Shown: positions 42,490 to 51,249, counted from the stretch's first letter. The stretch is DNA of 64,000 nucleotides from Paractinoplanes bogorensis (GCF_018829635.1 NZ_JAHKKG010000014.1:62001-126000); one strand, 5' to 3'. Notes: a model not told the origin generated them from the letters alone. Numbers and translations are program-made.

Positions 42490-43548
42490 TCAGCGGTCCT
42501 GAGCGGGTGATGGCGTCTGGTCGGGCGGAGCCGCCGGGAATTCGGGCGACGGCTCAGCGGCCGGCGACGCTTCCGGGGCCGACTGGGCCGGTGCCTGCTG
42601 GGCCGGTGTCTGCTCCCACGGCGGCGCGGCCGGGAAAGGCTGCGACGGCCCGGGGAACGGCGGCATCGGCGGCGGGAAGGGCGGCGGCGGACCCGCATAG
42701 CCGTACGGACCAGGGACCGGCGGCACGCCCGGGTAACCGTAGAAGGCAGCCGGCGGCGGACCCGGGTAACCGTAGGGAACCGGGCCGGGGTAACCGTAGG
42801 GCCCGGGAACCGGGCCCGGGTAGCCGTACGGGCCGGGCATGGGCCCGTACGGGAAACCGAAAGCCACCCGGCCCAGCGGCCGGAAGTACCGGTTGGACGG
42901 GCTGACGACCAGCAGAACGACCACGGTCACGGCGAACAGCAGCGCCAGCCCGAGCGCAGTGGAGATGACAGCGTCATAGGCGACGCTCCAGCCACCGCTG
43001 TCGAGGCTGAAGAGCTTGTCGTAGAACGGGCTGTCCGAGAAGTCCATGGTCGGGTCGTCGGCGAACTCGGGGTCGTCGGCGAACGACTCGTCGAACGGTA
43101 TGAACATCGCGAACGCGAAGAAGCCGAAGAAACAGCAGCCCAGCCCCAGCAGCAGCGGTGCGCCGAGCCCGACCCAGGTGAGGATGCGGGCGATGTTGCT
43201 GCCGCGCCGGACCCAGATGGCCGTGATGCCGAGCCAGATGGCCAGTAGGAGCAGCGGGATCGCGGCGAAGAGCGTGCCGGCCACGTTGTCCTCGCGCTCG
43301 AGCGACACTTCTTCGGCGTCGGCCGAGGTGGCCCGGGCCGCCTCGTCGATCAGCCCGTTGTAGTGCACGGCGCCCGCGATCGACATGCCGATCAGGATCA
43401 GCAGGACCGCGACCAGCCCCACCTGGAACCAGAAGGCGACAGTCACCGTCGTGGGCCGGGCCGGCGCCGCGGGCGAGCCCGGCACGGCGGGCGGCCAGTC
43501 GGCGGGCGAGCCGGGCACGGCGGATGGAGAGTCGGCGGCCGAAGTCAC
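42490..43548 (-). CDS. Four-helix membrane protein with PGPYGYPG tail
   Basis: 352 residues. A Pro/Ala-rich N terminus (1-32), four transmembrane helices (VAFWFQVGLVAVLLILIGMS; LFAAIPLLLLAIWLGITAIW; ILTWVGLGAPLLLGLGCCFF; AVISTALGLALLFAVTVVVLL) with an acidic loop between the third and fourth (DESFADDPEFADDPTMD), then a 120-residue Pro/Gly/Tyr tail of PGPYGYPG-type repeats ending in Ala/Pro/Ser. Tyr-rich Pro repeats of this kind occur on actinobacterial envelope proteins; function unknown. GTG start. Confidence 0.75.
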   Translation of the reverse strand: MTSAADSPSAVPGSPADWPPAVPGSPAAPARPTTVTVAFWFQVGLVAVLLILIGMSIAGAVHYNGLIDEAARATSADAEEVSLEREDNVAGTLFAAIPLLLLAIWLGITAIWVRRGSNIARILTWVGLGAPLLLGLGCCFFGFFAFAMFIPFDESFADDPEFADDPTMDFSDSPFYDKLFSLDSGGWSVAYDAVISTALGLALLFAVTVVVLLVVSPSNRYFRPLGRVAFGFPYGPMPGPYGYPGPVPGPYGYPGPVPYGYPGPPPAAFYGYPGVPPVPGPYGYAGPPPPFPPPMPPFPGPSQPFPAAPPWEQTPAQQAPAQSAPEASPAAEPSPEFPAAPPDQTPSPAQDR

Positions 43549-43616
43549 GTGCGCACGGTACGGTCCGCATGGCCGGTCCGGCAGCCCCGGACGGCCATAT
43601 TCGGATCATGAATCGG

Positions 43617-44543
43617 TCAGTTGATCTGAGATTCCATCTGCTTGACGGCGGCCGTCACGGTGTCGGCCGGGATGGCGAAGCCGACGCCGATGCTGCCGGT
43701 CGACGACTGGCTGGCCGTGGCGATCGCGACGTTGATGCCGATCACGTGACCGGACAGGTCGACCAGCGCGCCGCCCGAGTTGCCCTGGTTGATCGCGGCG
43801 TCGGTCTGGATCAGGCCGCTCAGCTGCTCGGTGCCGGACCCGGTGGCCGACTCGGTGGCCGTGCTGATGCTGCGGTCGAGGGCCGAGACGATGCCGGAGG
43901 TGACCGTGTTCTCCAGGCCGAGCGGAGCACCGAAGGCCAGCACGGTGTCACCCACGGCGACGCTGTCGTTGGTGCCGAACGTGACCGGGGTCAGGCCGGT
44001 CAGCCCGGTCGCCTGCACCAGGGCCAGGTCGTGGGTGGTGTCGGTGGCGACCACCCGGGCCGGCACGGTCTGCCCGGTGGAGAGGCGCACGCTGACGGTT
44101 CCGTCGCTCTCGATCACGTGGTTGTTGGTCAGGATCAGGCCGTCCGAGCTGAGCACCACGCCGGAGCCCAGCGAGGTCGACTGCTGACTGTCGACCAGAA
44201 CGGTCACGACGCTCGGCTGCACCTGCTTGACGATCGCGGCCAGGTCGTCGCCTTCGGTGACGGTCGCGCCGCTCGCGGCCGTGGTCGATGACGTGGTGGC
44301 GGTCGCCGCGGTGGAGTCGTGGCCGGTGAGATAACGCTCGGCGACCACACCCCCGGCAGTGCCACCGGCGGCGATCAACGCGAGCACCGCGGCCCCACCG
44401 GCCACACGGCGCGGCCAGCGGCGGTCGCCGGGTTCCGAGGGCACGTACGGCGGTGCGGGCGGGGGCGGCGGCGTCACGTAGCCGTGGTATCCGTCGTACG
44501 GCGGCTGGTCGGACTGGCTGGGCCGGGTCATCAGGTCGGTCAT
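43617..44543 (-). CDS. HtrA-like trypsin-fold serine protease without PDZ
   Basis: 308 residues: a Pro/Tyr-rich cytoplasmic start (YVTPPPPPAPPYVPSEPGD), one membrane helix (VAGGAAVLALIAAGGTAGGVV), a Ser/Thr linker, then an S1C protease with ILTNNHVIE (His), DTTHDLALVQ (Asp) and TDAAINQGNSGGALV (Ser). The chain ends after GFAIPADTV with no PDZ domain, unlike DegP/HtrA. It should act outside the membrane in envelope protein quality control or signalling. ATG at 44543 has GAGG seven bases upstream. Confidence 0.9.
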   Translation of the reverse strand: MTDLMTRPSQSDQPPYDGYHGYVTPPPPPAPPYVPSEPGDRRWPRRVAGGAAVLALIAAGGTAGGVVAERYLTGHDSTAATATTSSTTAASGATVTEGDDLAAIVKQVQPSVVTVLVDSQQSTSLGSGVVLSSDGLILTNNHVIESDGTVSVRLSTGQTVPARVVATDTTHDLALVQATGLTGLTPVTFGTNDSVAVGDTVLAFGAPLGLENTVTSGIVSALDRSISTATESATGSGTEQLSGLIQTDAAINQGNSGGALVDLSGHVIGINVAIATASQSSTGSIGVGFAIPADTVTAAVKQMESQIN

Positions 44544-44799
44544 GGCGACGCCTCGCTTCATTGGCTGGTGAACCCACAGTGACCCGGTACCTTGTCGGCT
44601 ACCGGTGAGAGGTCTGTGGGTTCGCTGTATGCCGTGGATCACGCATCGCCGTCGATCCCTGCTCGCCGCATCAATCCGCGCATCAATACGTCCTGTGCAT
44701 AACCTGTGACGTCACGCGGATCACCCGCGTGGGTCGCGCCGTCACCCGGGAGTGGGCGAGCCCCCGCGCGGCGCGGCAATCCTCGCCTACCGTCGCCGG

Positions 44800-45252
44800 G
44801 TGCACAGATACCTGCTCACGGCCGCGTCCGGCGGATTGATGCTCGCCGCGACCTTGACCGGCTGCTCCGATCCGGATCCGGCATCAGTCGGTGTTCCCGT
44901 ACGGGCGGAGACGTCACCTCCCCTCGTACGGGAAGAGACGTCCACGCCTCCCCCGCCGGGCGCACCCATCGTGACCACGACCGTGCCGGCGCCCCGGTCG
45001 TCTCCGCCACCTTCGCCGACGGCAACGCGCGGTTACGACCAGTTCGTGGCCCGGGTGCGGGAGAAGCTGCCCGAGGTGGTGATCGACCGGCGGGACGAGG
45101 AGGTGGCCGCCCTCGGCGAGCAGACCTGCACCGGAGTCAGGAAGGGACGCCCGGACGCCACGACAGTCGGCGAGATCCAGCGGCAGGGTCTCACCCCGGC
45201 CGCTGCCCGGGCGGTCCTCGCGCTGGCCAAGGCCACCGCCTGCCCCGCCTGA
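44800..45252 (+). CDS. DUF732-like lipoprotein
   Basis: 150 residues. HRYLLTAASGGLMLAATLTGC is a signal peptide with lipobox LTGC; a 50-residue Pro/Thr/Ser linker follows; the C-terminal domain (YDQFVARVREKLPEVVIDRR, VAALGEQTCTGVRKGRPDA, ARAVLALAKATACPA) has the helical layout and two-Cys pattern of DUF732, a small exported domain frequent in actinobacteria. GTG at 44800 places the signal peptide correctly. Upstream, 44713-44731 is an inverted repeat (CACGCGG, five bases, CCGCGTG). 45253-45401 downstream holds nothing I recognise. Confidence 0.75.
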   Translation: MHRYLLTAASGGLMLAATLTGCSDPDPASVGVPVRAETSPPLVREETSTPPPPGAPIVTTTVPAPRSSPPPSPTATRGYDQFVARVREKLPEVVIDRRDEEVAALGEQTCTGVRKGRPDATTVGEIQRQGLTPAAARAVLALAKATACPA

Positions 45253-45401
45253 CAGTTCGTCACGTGCGGGCCAGACCCCAGGCACATCACCGGGTCGGCC
45301 GAAAGTCGCAGCCATGCACAGGCTTCCGAGACGGCGGTCCGATGTCGCGCACAGGCCGCCGACCGATGCTGGAGACATCCCCTCACCAGCAGGAGGCACA
45401 G

Positions 45402-45662
45402 ATGTCCGCACGAGGAATCCTCTCCGTGGTCGGCGTCGCGGTCGGCGGCGTGATCGGCCTGGGCTCACCCCCGCCGCCCGACCCGGACTGCATCCGCGAA
45501 CTGCTCACCGAGGCCGGCCTGCGGCCCGGCGACGACCTCACCGAGGGCGTACGCGAATTCCAGGAGCGCACCGGCCTGGTCGCCGACGGCGTGGCCGGGC
45601 CGCGCACGGTGCATCTCCTGAGCCGCTATGCCCGTGAACGATGGCACGGCCTGGCAGCGTAG
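45402..45662 (+). CDS. Small peptidoglycan-binding-like protein
   Basis: 86 residues. After a hydrophobic N terminus (ILSVVGVAVGGVIGLG), CIRELLTEAGLRPGDDLTEG and VREFQERTGLVADGVAGPRT match the PG_binding_1 helix-loop pattern (FQxxxGLxxDGxxGPxT). Export by an uncleaved or weak signal is plausible. ATG at 45402 has AGGAGG upstream and is 10 bases before the next gene's start region. Confidence 0.7.
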   Translation: MSARGILSVVGVAVGGVIGLGSPPPPDPDCIRELLTEAGLRPGDDLTEGVREFQERTGLVADGVAGPRTVHLLSRYARERWHGLAA

Positions 45663-45672
45663 AACTTGAGGC

Positions 45673-46380
45673 ATGACCTCGGGCGACCTGATCACGTACT
45701 ACGACGACGCGACCGGTGAGCGTTTCGGCCTCACCGCGGGCGAACTCGGCGGCTGGACGGCGGCGACGGCCGCGCTGCTCACCGAGGGTTGCCGGCTCGG
45801 CCCGGGACGCACCGCGGCGGTGCTGCTGCCCCCGCACTGGCAGACTGCGGCCGTGCTGCTCGGCGCATGGTCGGCCGGGCTGGAGCTGTCGATCCGGGGC
45901 TGGGCCACGGCGGGCCTCGACCCCGCGGGTGCCCCGCTCGACGTGACCTTCGTCGAACGCCGCCGCGTCGGCAACTGGCTCGACGATGTCCCCACCGGAG
46001 GCCACCAGTTCGTGCTCGGCCTGGCTCCGCACGGCGAGGCGACGGCCGACGTGCCGGGCGGCTACCTCGACTACATCTCGGCGCTGCGCCCCTACCTGGG
46101 CGCCCACCCGCCACGGCACGAGATCGCCGAGCACCTGCCCGCGGTGACCGACGGCACCACCTACCGCGAATATGCGGAAGTGGCCGCCGCAACCGCCGCC
46201 CGCAACGGCATCCGCGCCGGCGACCGCGTGCTGATCGACACCGCCGCCCACGAGCAGCCGCTGATCTGGCTGCTGGGCCCCCTCACGGTCGGTGCCTCGA
46301 TCATCCTCTGCGCCCACCTCGACCCGGCCCGCCTGGACGACCGGATCGACAAGGAGCGCGTCACCAAGCTCCTGACCTGA
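45673..46380 (+). CDS. TIGR03089-family protein
   Basis: 235 residues resembling the N-terminal part of AMP-binding enzymes: DLITYYDDATGERFGLTAGELG, LGPGRTAAVLLPPHWQTAAVLLGAWSAG, and a second such half, RAGDRVLIDTAAHEQPLIWLLGPLTVGASIILCAHLDP. It lacks the adenylation loop and C-terminal domain, as all TIGR03089 proteins do. Function unknown; widespread in actinobacteria. It starts 10 bases after the preceding gene. Confidence 0.85.
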   Translation: MTSGDLITYYDDATGERFGLTAGELGGWTAATAALLTEGCRLGPGRTAAVLLPPHWQTAAVLLGAWSAGLELSIRGWATAGLDPAGAPLDVTFVERRRVGNWLDDVPTGGHQFVLGLAPHGEATADVPGGYLDYISALRPYLGAHPPRHEIAEHLPAVTDGTTYREYAEVAAATAARNGIRAGDRVLIDTAAHEQPLIWLLGPLTVGASIILCAHLDPARLDDRIDKERVTKLLT

Positions 46381-46479
46381 CGCCTCCACCCGCGGTGGCG
46401 CCGTCCACACCACGCGCGACCCCGTGCGTCGCCGGGTCGTCCGGCGTTTCGTCGATCTCTGCGATCTCGGCGGCGGCCG

Positions 46480-47532
46480 CTACTCGTCGAAACTGACTGT
46501 CACCTTCTCCGACACCGGCGTCGACTGGCAGGTGAGGACAAACCCGGCGTCCACCTCGGCCTGTTCCAGGGCAAAGTTGCGCCGCATGGACACCTCGCCC
46601 TCGACCACCCGCGCCCGGCACGTGCCGCACACCCCGCCCTTACAGGCGAACGGCAGGTCGGGCCGCGACCGCTGCGCCCCGTCGAGCACGGTCTCCTGCG
46701 GCCGCACCGTCACCGTCGTCGACCGTCCGTCGAGCAGCACGGTCACCTCGCTGCCCGTCCCTGCTTCAAGGTCATTTTCCCGTACGGGCTCAGGCGGCGC
46801 CTCATCCACCCAGAACAACTCGCGGTGGATCCTTTCCGGCGCGACCCCGGCCTCGCCGAGCACCTCGGTGGCGTCCACGACCATCCCGTACGGCCCGCAC
46901 AACCACCAGTGCTCCACCGCCGGCACGTCGAGCAGCACCGGCAGCAGCGCGCGCAGTTTGGCCCCGTCGAGCCGCCCGCTGAGCAGGTCTACTTCGCGCG
47001 CCTCCCGTGACAGCAGGTGCACCAGCTCCAGCCGGGACGGATGCCGGTCCTTCAGGTCGGCCAGCTCCTCGGCGAACATGACCGTGTCGGCCCGCCGGTT
47101 GCCGTAGAGGACGGCCACCTGCGCCTCCGGGTTACGCAGCAGCGACCCGGCGATCGACAGCACCGGCGTGATCCCCGACCCGGCCGCGATCATCACGTGC
47201 CGCCCACCGGCCTGGAGGTCAGGCGTGAACGTCCCCGACGGCGGCGCCACCTCCACCGCGTCACCGGTCCGCAGCTCGTGCACGAGCCAGCTCGACACCA
47301 GCCCGCCCGGCACCTCCCGCACCCCGATCCGGGGCCGGGCTCCCGCCGGTGCACAGATCGAATAGGACCGCCGCTCATCACGACCGTCCCCCGGCCGCCG
47401 CACCGTCAGCGACTGCCCCGGCCGGAACGCGTAGACCCCCGCCAGCTCATCCGGAACCTCGAACGTCACCGCCACCGCATCGGCACAGAGCCGCTCGACC
47501 TCGGCCACCCGCAGCGCATGAAAGTCCCGCAC
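46480..47532 (-). CDS. paaE: PaaE, phenylacetyl-CoA epoxidase reductase
   Basis: 350-residue NAD(P)H reductase that feeds electrons to the PaaABC(D) monooxygenase. FRPGQSLTVRR and RRSYSICAP form the FAD-binding barrel, MIAAGSGITPVLSIAGSLL and CGPYGMVVDATEVL the nucleotide domain, and CKGGVCGTCRARV plus LTCQ the plant-type 2Fe-2S cluster. GTG at 47532 has GGAGGGGG six bases upstream; an upstream TTG at 47550 is less likely. Last gene of the paa operon, separated from paaD by a repeat-bearing micro-frame. Confidence 0.92.
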   Translation of the reverse strand: MRDFHALRVAEVERLCADAVAVTFEVPDELAGVYAFRPGQSLTVRRPGDGRDERRSYSICAPAGARPRIGVREVPGGLVSSWLVHELRTGDAVEVAPPSGTFTPDLQAGGRHVMIAAGSGITPVLSIAGSLLRNPEAQVAVLYGNRRADTVMFAEELADLKDRHPSRLELVHLLSREAREVDLLSGRLDGAKLRALLPVLLDVPAVEHWWLCGPYGMVVDATEVLGEAGVAPERIHRELFWVDEAPPEPVRENDLEAGTGSEVTVLLDGRSTTVTVRPQETVLDGAQRSRPDLPFACKGGVCGTCRARVVEGEVSMRRNFALEQAEVDAGFVLTCQSTPVSEKVTVSFDE

Positions 47533-47533
47533 C

Positions 47534-47719
47534 TCAGACCCCCTCCGCAAACGCCATCAGTCGCCGCCGCGCAAAGCCCCGCACGCCAGAGCCAAACGTC
47601 ACCCGCCGCCGCGCCACCAAGTCCCGCATGTCAGACCCGAGGGTCACCCGCCGCCGCGCCACCAAGCCCCGCACGTCAGACCCGAAGGCCACCCGCCGCC
47701 GCGCCACCAAGTCCCGCAC
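47534..47719 (-). CDS. Repeat micro-ORF between paaD and paaE
   Basis: A 61-codon frame that begins GTG one base after the paaD stop and ends TGA one base before the paaE GTG. It encodes about four units of LVARRRVTFGSDVRG, very basic. There is no independent ribosome site, so translation would rely on coupling from paaD. Its units echo the paaE start (GTGCGGGACTT...). It may be an expressed peptide, a spacer that keeps ribosomes moving to paaE, or a chance product of in-frame repeat growth; I cannot decide. Confidence 0.35.
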   Translation of the reverse strand: MRDLVARRRVAFGSDVRGLVARRRVTLGSDMRDLVARRRVTFGSGVRGFARRRLMAFAEGV

Positions 47720-47725
47720 GTCAGA
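47576..47725. repeat. 45-bp tandem repeat in the paaD-paaE gap
   Basis: Full units at 47576-47620, 47621-47665 and 47666-47710, a partial one at 47711-47725 that includes the paaD stop, and a degenerate unit at about 47524-47575 that includes the paaE start. All full units are exactly 45 bp. Confidence 0.9.
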
Positions 47726-48230
47726 TCTCCTTCACGTGCTCGAACGGCTCCCGGCACGCCCGGCACCGCCGCAACTCGCGGCACGCGGTCGCCCCGAAAG
47801 CGGCCAGCCGCTCGGTCTCGCCCGCACCACAGAGTGGACAGTCGACCGGCTCGTCACGGATGCCGAGCGTGAGCGGCACCGGCCCGCCCGCCGCACGCCG
47901 GGGTGCCGGACCCGGCGGCGCGATCCCGGCCGCGGCCAGCTTGGCCCGCCCCTCCTCGGAGATCCAGTCGGTGGTCCAGGCCGGCGCGAGCAGGGTCCGC
48001 ACCTGGGCCCGCTCGAAGCCGGCCCGGTGCAGCGCCCGCAGCAGATCCGCGCGAATGGCATCCATGGCCGGGCAGCCCGAATAGGTGGGTGTGATCGTCA
48101 CCTCGACGCCGTCGCCGGTCTCCCGCACCTCGCGCAGGATCCCCAGCTCGGCCAGCGTGAGAAACGGCAGCTCGGGATCGGTGACGCCCGCCGCCACCTG
48201 AGCCGCGGTCACCGTCGCCGGCGCGGTCAC
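47721..48230 (-). CDS. paaD: PaaD, phenylacetyl-CoA epoxidase maturation protein
   Basis: 169 residues. The N-terminal part is a DUF59/MIP18 domain (AAGVTDPELPFLTLAELGIL, TITPTYSGCPAMDAIRADLL) involved in iron-sulfur or metal-site assembly. The C-terminal part is the PaaD zinc ribbon (CPLCGAGET and CRACREPFEHVKEI). Needed for activity of the epoxidase complex in known systems. The GTG at 48230 overlaps the paaC stop (GTGA); the preceding GTG at 48233 is equally possible. Confidence 0.92.
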   Translation of the reverse strand: MTAPATVTAAQVAAGVTDPELPFLTLAELGILREVRETGDGVEVTITPTYSGCPAMDAIRADLLRALHRAGFERAQVRTLLAPAWTTDWISEEGRAKLAAAGIAPPGPAPRRAAGGPVPLTLGIRDEPVDCPLCGAGETERLAAFGATACRELRRCRACREPFEHVKEI

Positions 48231-49150
48231 CACACACCACCCGGCGTTGCCCGGGCCAGCCCCTGCATCTCGTCCAGGATCTCCCCGAGCTCATCGGTGT
48301 GAAACCCGTCCCGGCCCCGGACGGGACCGTCGCCGGCAGAACCGTCGCCGGCAGAACTGTCACCGGCGGAACTGGGACCCGGGCCGGCGCCGGGCCCGGG
48401 AGCGTGGAGCGTCGCCACCCGCAGCACCTCGGCCAGCACCCCGTCGAACTCGGCCCGCAGCAAGGACGGGTCGACCGCGACCCCCACCAGGCGCAGCTCG
48501 ACCGGATGCGCCTCGAACAGCTCCCCGATCAGCGGCCACACCGCGTCCACCGCAGCCTGCATACGCCGGTGGGACAGCTCGGTGCCGTCGCCCAGCCGCA
48601 CGACCCAGCCCGCCGCGTAGTCCCGGTGGTAGGCGACCTCCTTCACCCCCTTGGCCCCGATCGCCGCCAGCACCGGATCACCGCTCGCCGACAGCCGGTC
48701 GAGCAGCGCCAGCCGCCACGTCGCGAAGACCAGCAACCGCGCCACCAGATGCGCGAAATCAGCGTCGGCCCGCTCGGCCAGGCGTACGTGCCGGAAGTCC
48801 TGCGGATCGCGCAGATAGGCCAGGTCGTCCTCGCCGCGGCCGCCGCCCTCGGCCTCACCGGCGCGGGTCAGCAGGAGCCGGGCCTGGCCCAGCAGGTCGA
48901 GCCCGATGTTGGCGATCGCCATCTCGTCCTCGAGCTCGGGCGCGCGGGTCACCCACTGCTGGAGCCGGTGCGACATGATCAGCGCGTCGTCGCCGATCAT
49001 CAGGCAGTAGGCGGCCAGGTCGGCGTGGTCGACCCCGTCGGGCAGGGCGGTCGGCACGCCGGCCAGGGGATCGGCGAATCCCGTCCCGTACGCCCAGCGC
49101 GCGTCGTCGTCGTGATCGGTGAGGGCCTGGTAGGCGTCGTCGAAGGACAT
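48227..49150 (-). CDS. paaC: PaaC, epoxidase structural subunit
   Basis: 307-residue ferritin-like subunit that scaffolds PaaA. Typical segments: AAYCLMIGDDALIMSHRLQQW, EDEMAIANIGLDLLGQARLL, FRHVRLAERADADFAHLVAR, GVKEVAYHRDYAAGWVVRLGDG. Close to the C terminus there is a Gly/Ser/Ala/Asp repeat (AGDSSAGDGSAGDG, about 262-280) that other PaaC proteins lack, inserted before the final helix LGEILDEMQGLARA. ATG at 49150 with GAGG five bases upstream; starts 7 bases after paaB. Confidence 0.92.
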   Translation of the reverse strand: MSFDDAYQALTDHDDDARWAYGTGFADPLAGVPTALPDGVDHADLAAYCLMIGDDALIMSHRLQQWVTRAPELEDEMAIANIGLDLLGQARLLLTRAGEAEGGGRGEDDLAYLRDPQDFRHVRLAERADADFAHLVARLLVFATWRLALLDRLSASGDPVLAAIGAKGVKEVAYHRDYAAGWVVRLGDGTELSHRRMQAAVDAVWPLIGELFEAHPVELRLVGVAVDPSLLRAEFDGVLAEVLRVATLHAPGPGAGPGPSSAGDSSAGDGSAGDGPVRGRDGFHTDELGEILDEMQGLARATPGGVW

Positions 49151-49157
49151 GGCGGCC

Positions 49158-49457
49158 TCAGATGTGCGGGACCGAGTCGGGAATGGAGTAGTACGTCGGG
49201 TGGCGGTAGACCTTGTCGCCACTGGGCGCGAAGAACGCGTCCTTCTCGTCCGGCCCGGACGCCACCACGTCGTCGGACCGCACGACCCAGATGCTCACGC
49301 CCTCGTTGCGCCGGGTGTAGAGATCACGCGCGTGGTGCAGGGCCATCTCGTGGTCGGCGGCCCGCAACGACCCCACGTGGACGTGGTTGAGCCCACGCTT
49401 GGCCCGCACGAACACCTCGAACAGCGGCCACTCGTGCCGGATCTCGCCGTCGGTCAT
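49158..49457 (-). CDS. paaB: PaaB, epoxidase small subunit
   Basis: 99 residues, the usual PaaB length: EWPLFEVFVRAKRGLNHVHV, GSLRAADHEMALHHARDLYT, RRNEGVSIWVVRSDDVVAS, and the C-terminal TYYSIPDSVPHI. It bridges PaaAC heterodimers in the complex. ATG at 49457 overlaps the paaA stop (ATGA). Confidence 0.95.
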   Translation of the reverse strand: MTDGEIRHEWPLFEVFVRAKRGLNHVHVGSLRAADHEMALHHARDLYTRRNEGVSIWVVRSDDVVASGPDEKDAFFAPSGDKVYRHPTYYSIPDSVPHI

Positions 49458-50380
49458 CCCCGCACCCCCTGCTTCTTGGCGGCATGGGCAGCCGCCGCCG
49501 ATCGCACCCACTCGCCGTCCTCGTCGGCCCGGCGGCGATGCTCGATCCGCTCGGCGTTCAGCGGCCCGTCGCCCGAGATCACCCGTTTGAGCTCGGACCA
49601 GTCGATCTCGCCGAAGTCGTGGTGCTCGCGTTCCGGGTTCCACCGCAGATCGGGGTCGGGCAGCGTGACCCCCAGAGCGGACGCCTGCGGCACGCTCATG
49701 TCGACGAAGCGCTGACGCAGCTCGTCGTTGGTGTGGCGCTTGATCTTCCAGGCCATCGACTGCGCGGTGTTGGGCGATTCCGCGTCGGGCGGCCCGAACA
49801 TCATCAGCGACGGCCACCACCAGCGGTTCACCGCGTCCTGCACCATGTCGCGCTGGGCCTCGGTGCCGCGCATCATCGTCATCAGCAGCTCGTAGCCCTG
49901 CCGCTGATGGAACGACTCCTCCTTGCAGATGCGGATCATCGCTCGCGCGTACGGGCCGAAGGAACTGCGGCACAACGGCACCTGGTTGCAGATCGCGGCG
50001 CCGTCGACCAGCCAGCCGATCACGCCCACGTCGGCGAAGGTGAGCGTCGGGTAGTTGAAGATCGACGAGTACTTCTGCCGGCCCTCGATCAGCCGGCGGG
50101 TCAGGTCGCCCCGGTCGGCGCCGAGCGTCTCGGCCGCCGAATAGAGGTAGAGCCCGTGACCGGCCTCGTCCTGCACCTTGGCCAGCAGGATCGCCTTGCG
50201 CCGCAACGACGGCGCCCGGGTGATCCACGCGCCCTCGGGCTGCATGCCGATGATCTCGGAGTGCGCGTGCTGGGCGATCTGCCGGATCATCGTCTTGCGA
50301 TAGCCGTCGGGCATCCAGTCGCGCGGCTCGATCCGCTGATCCTTCTCGATCGTCGCGGTGAAAGCGGCCTCCTGAGTCAT
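49454..50380 (-). CDS. paaA: PaaA, phenylacetyl-CoA 1,2-epoxidase catalytic subunit
   Basis: 308-residue ferritin-like di-iron monooxygenase subunit that makes ring-1,2-epoxyphenylacetyl-CoA. The metal-site helices are visible: HAHSEIIGMQPEGAWI, KVQDEAGHGLYLYSAAETLG (ExxH) and KEESFHQRQGYELLMTMMRG (ExxH-type). Other family segments: PTLTFADVGVIGWLVDGAAI and DLRWNPEREHHDFGEIDW. ATG at 50380 overlaps the paaH stop. Confidence 0.95.
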   Translation of the reverse strand: MTQEAAFTATIEKDQRIEPRDWMPDGYRKTMIRQIAQHAHSEIIGMQPEGAWITRAPSLRRKAILLAKVQDEAGHGLYLYSAAETLGADRGDLTRRLIEGRQKYSSIFNYPTLTFADVGVIGWLVDGAAICNQVPLCRSSFGPYARAMIRICKEESFHQRQGYELLMTMMRGTEAQRDMVQDAVNRWWWPSLMMFGPPDAESPNTAQSMAWKIKRHTNDELRQRFVDMSVPQASALGVTLPDPDLRWNPEREHHDFGEIDWSELKRVISGDGPLNAERIEHRRRADEDGEWVRSAAAAHAAKKQGVRG

Positions 50381-51249
50381 GACGCCTCCCAGCTGAAGAA
50401 TCCCTGCCCCGCCTTGCGTCCCAGCTCGCCGCGGGCCACCTTGTCGCGCAGCAGCCGCGGCGGGGCGAACCGCTCGCCCAGCTCGCGCTGCAGATGTTCG
50501 GCGATGGCCAGCCGCACGTCGAGACCGACCAGGTCGGTCGAGCGCAGCGGTCCCATCGGATGCCGGTAGCCCAGTTCCATGGCCCGGTCGATCGCGGCCG
50601 CGTCGGCCACGCCCTCCTCGAGCATGCGGATCGCCTCGAGCCCGAGCAGAACACCGAGCCGGCTGGTGGCGAAACCCGGCGAGTCGCGGACGACGACCTC
50701 GCTCTTGCCCAGCCCGGCCACCCACGAGCGGGCCGCGTCGCGGGCGCTGTCGGCGGTGAGCGGGCTGGTCACGATCTCGACGAGCTTGCTGGCCGGCACC
50801 GGGTTGAAGAAGTGCATGCCGAGGAACCGGGCGGGCCGGCGCAGCCCGTCGGCCAGGCCGGTGATCGACAGCGAGCTGGTGTTGCTGGCCAGCACGGCCT
50901 GTTCGCCGACGACCCGCTCGGCCGCGGCCAGCACGCGCACCTTGAGCGCCGCGTCTTCCGGGACGGCCTCGACCACCAGATCGGTGTCGGCGCTGAGCAC
51001 CGACACGTCGTCGACCAGCAGGAGCCGTTCGAGCACCGAGTCGGCCGGCTCGGTGAGGACGCCTTTCTCCGTGGCGCGCAGCAGGCCCATCGCCACCCGG
51101 TCGCGGGCCGCCGCGGCCGCCGCCGGGTCACGCTCGACCAGGCAGACGATCGACCCGGCGGCCGCGAAGACCTGGGCGATGCCGGCTCCCATCCGCCCGC
51201 CCCCGATGACGGCGACGAGCTTCGGGATCCTCAGGTCGAGAGCCGTCAT
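50377..51249 (-). CDS. paaH: PaaH, 3-hydroxyacyl-CoA dehydrogenase
   Basis: 290-residue NAD-dependent 3-hydroxybutyryl/3-hydroxyadipyl-CoA dehydrogenase: VAVIGGGRMGAGIAQVFAAAG (NAD motif), VVEAVPED, LASNTSSLSITGLA (catalytic Ser region), FLGMHFFNPVP (catalytic His), DSPGFATSRLG. In the pathway it oxidises 3-hydroxyadipyl-CoA. ATG at 51249 overlaps the hydratase stop. Known length for the family is about 285. Confidence 0.93.
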   Translation of the reverse strand: MTALDLRIPKLVAVIGGGRMGAGIAQVFAAAGSIVCLVERDPAAAAAARDRVAMGLLRATEKGVLTEPADSVLERLLLVDDVSVLSADTDLVVEAVPEDAALKVRVLAAAERVVGEQAVLASNTSSLSITGLADGLRRPARFLGMHFFNPVPASKLVEIVTSPLTADSARDAARSWVAGLGKSEVVVRDSPGFATSRLGVLLGLEAIRMLEEGVADAAAIDRAMELGYRHPMGPLRSTDLVGLDVRLAIAEHLQRELGERFAPPRLLRDKVARGELGRKAGQGFFSWEAS

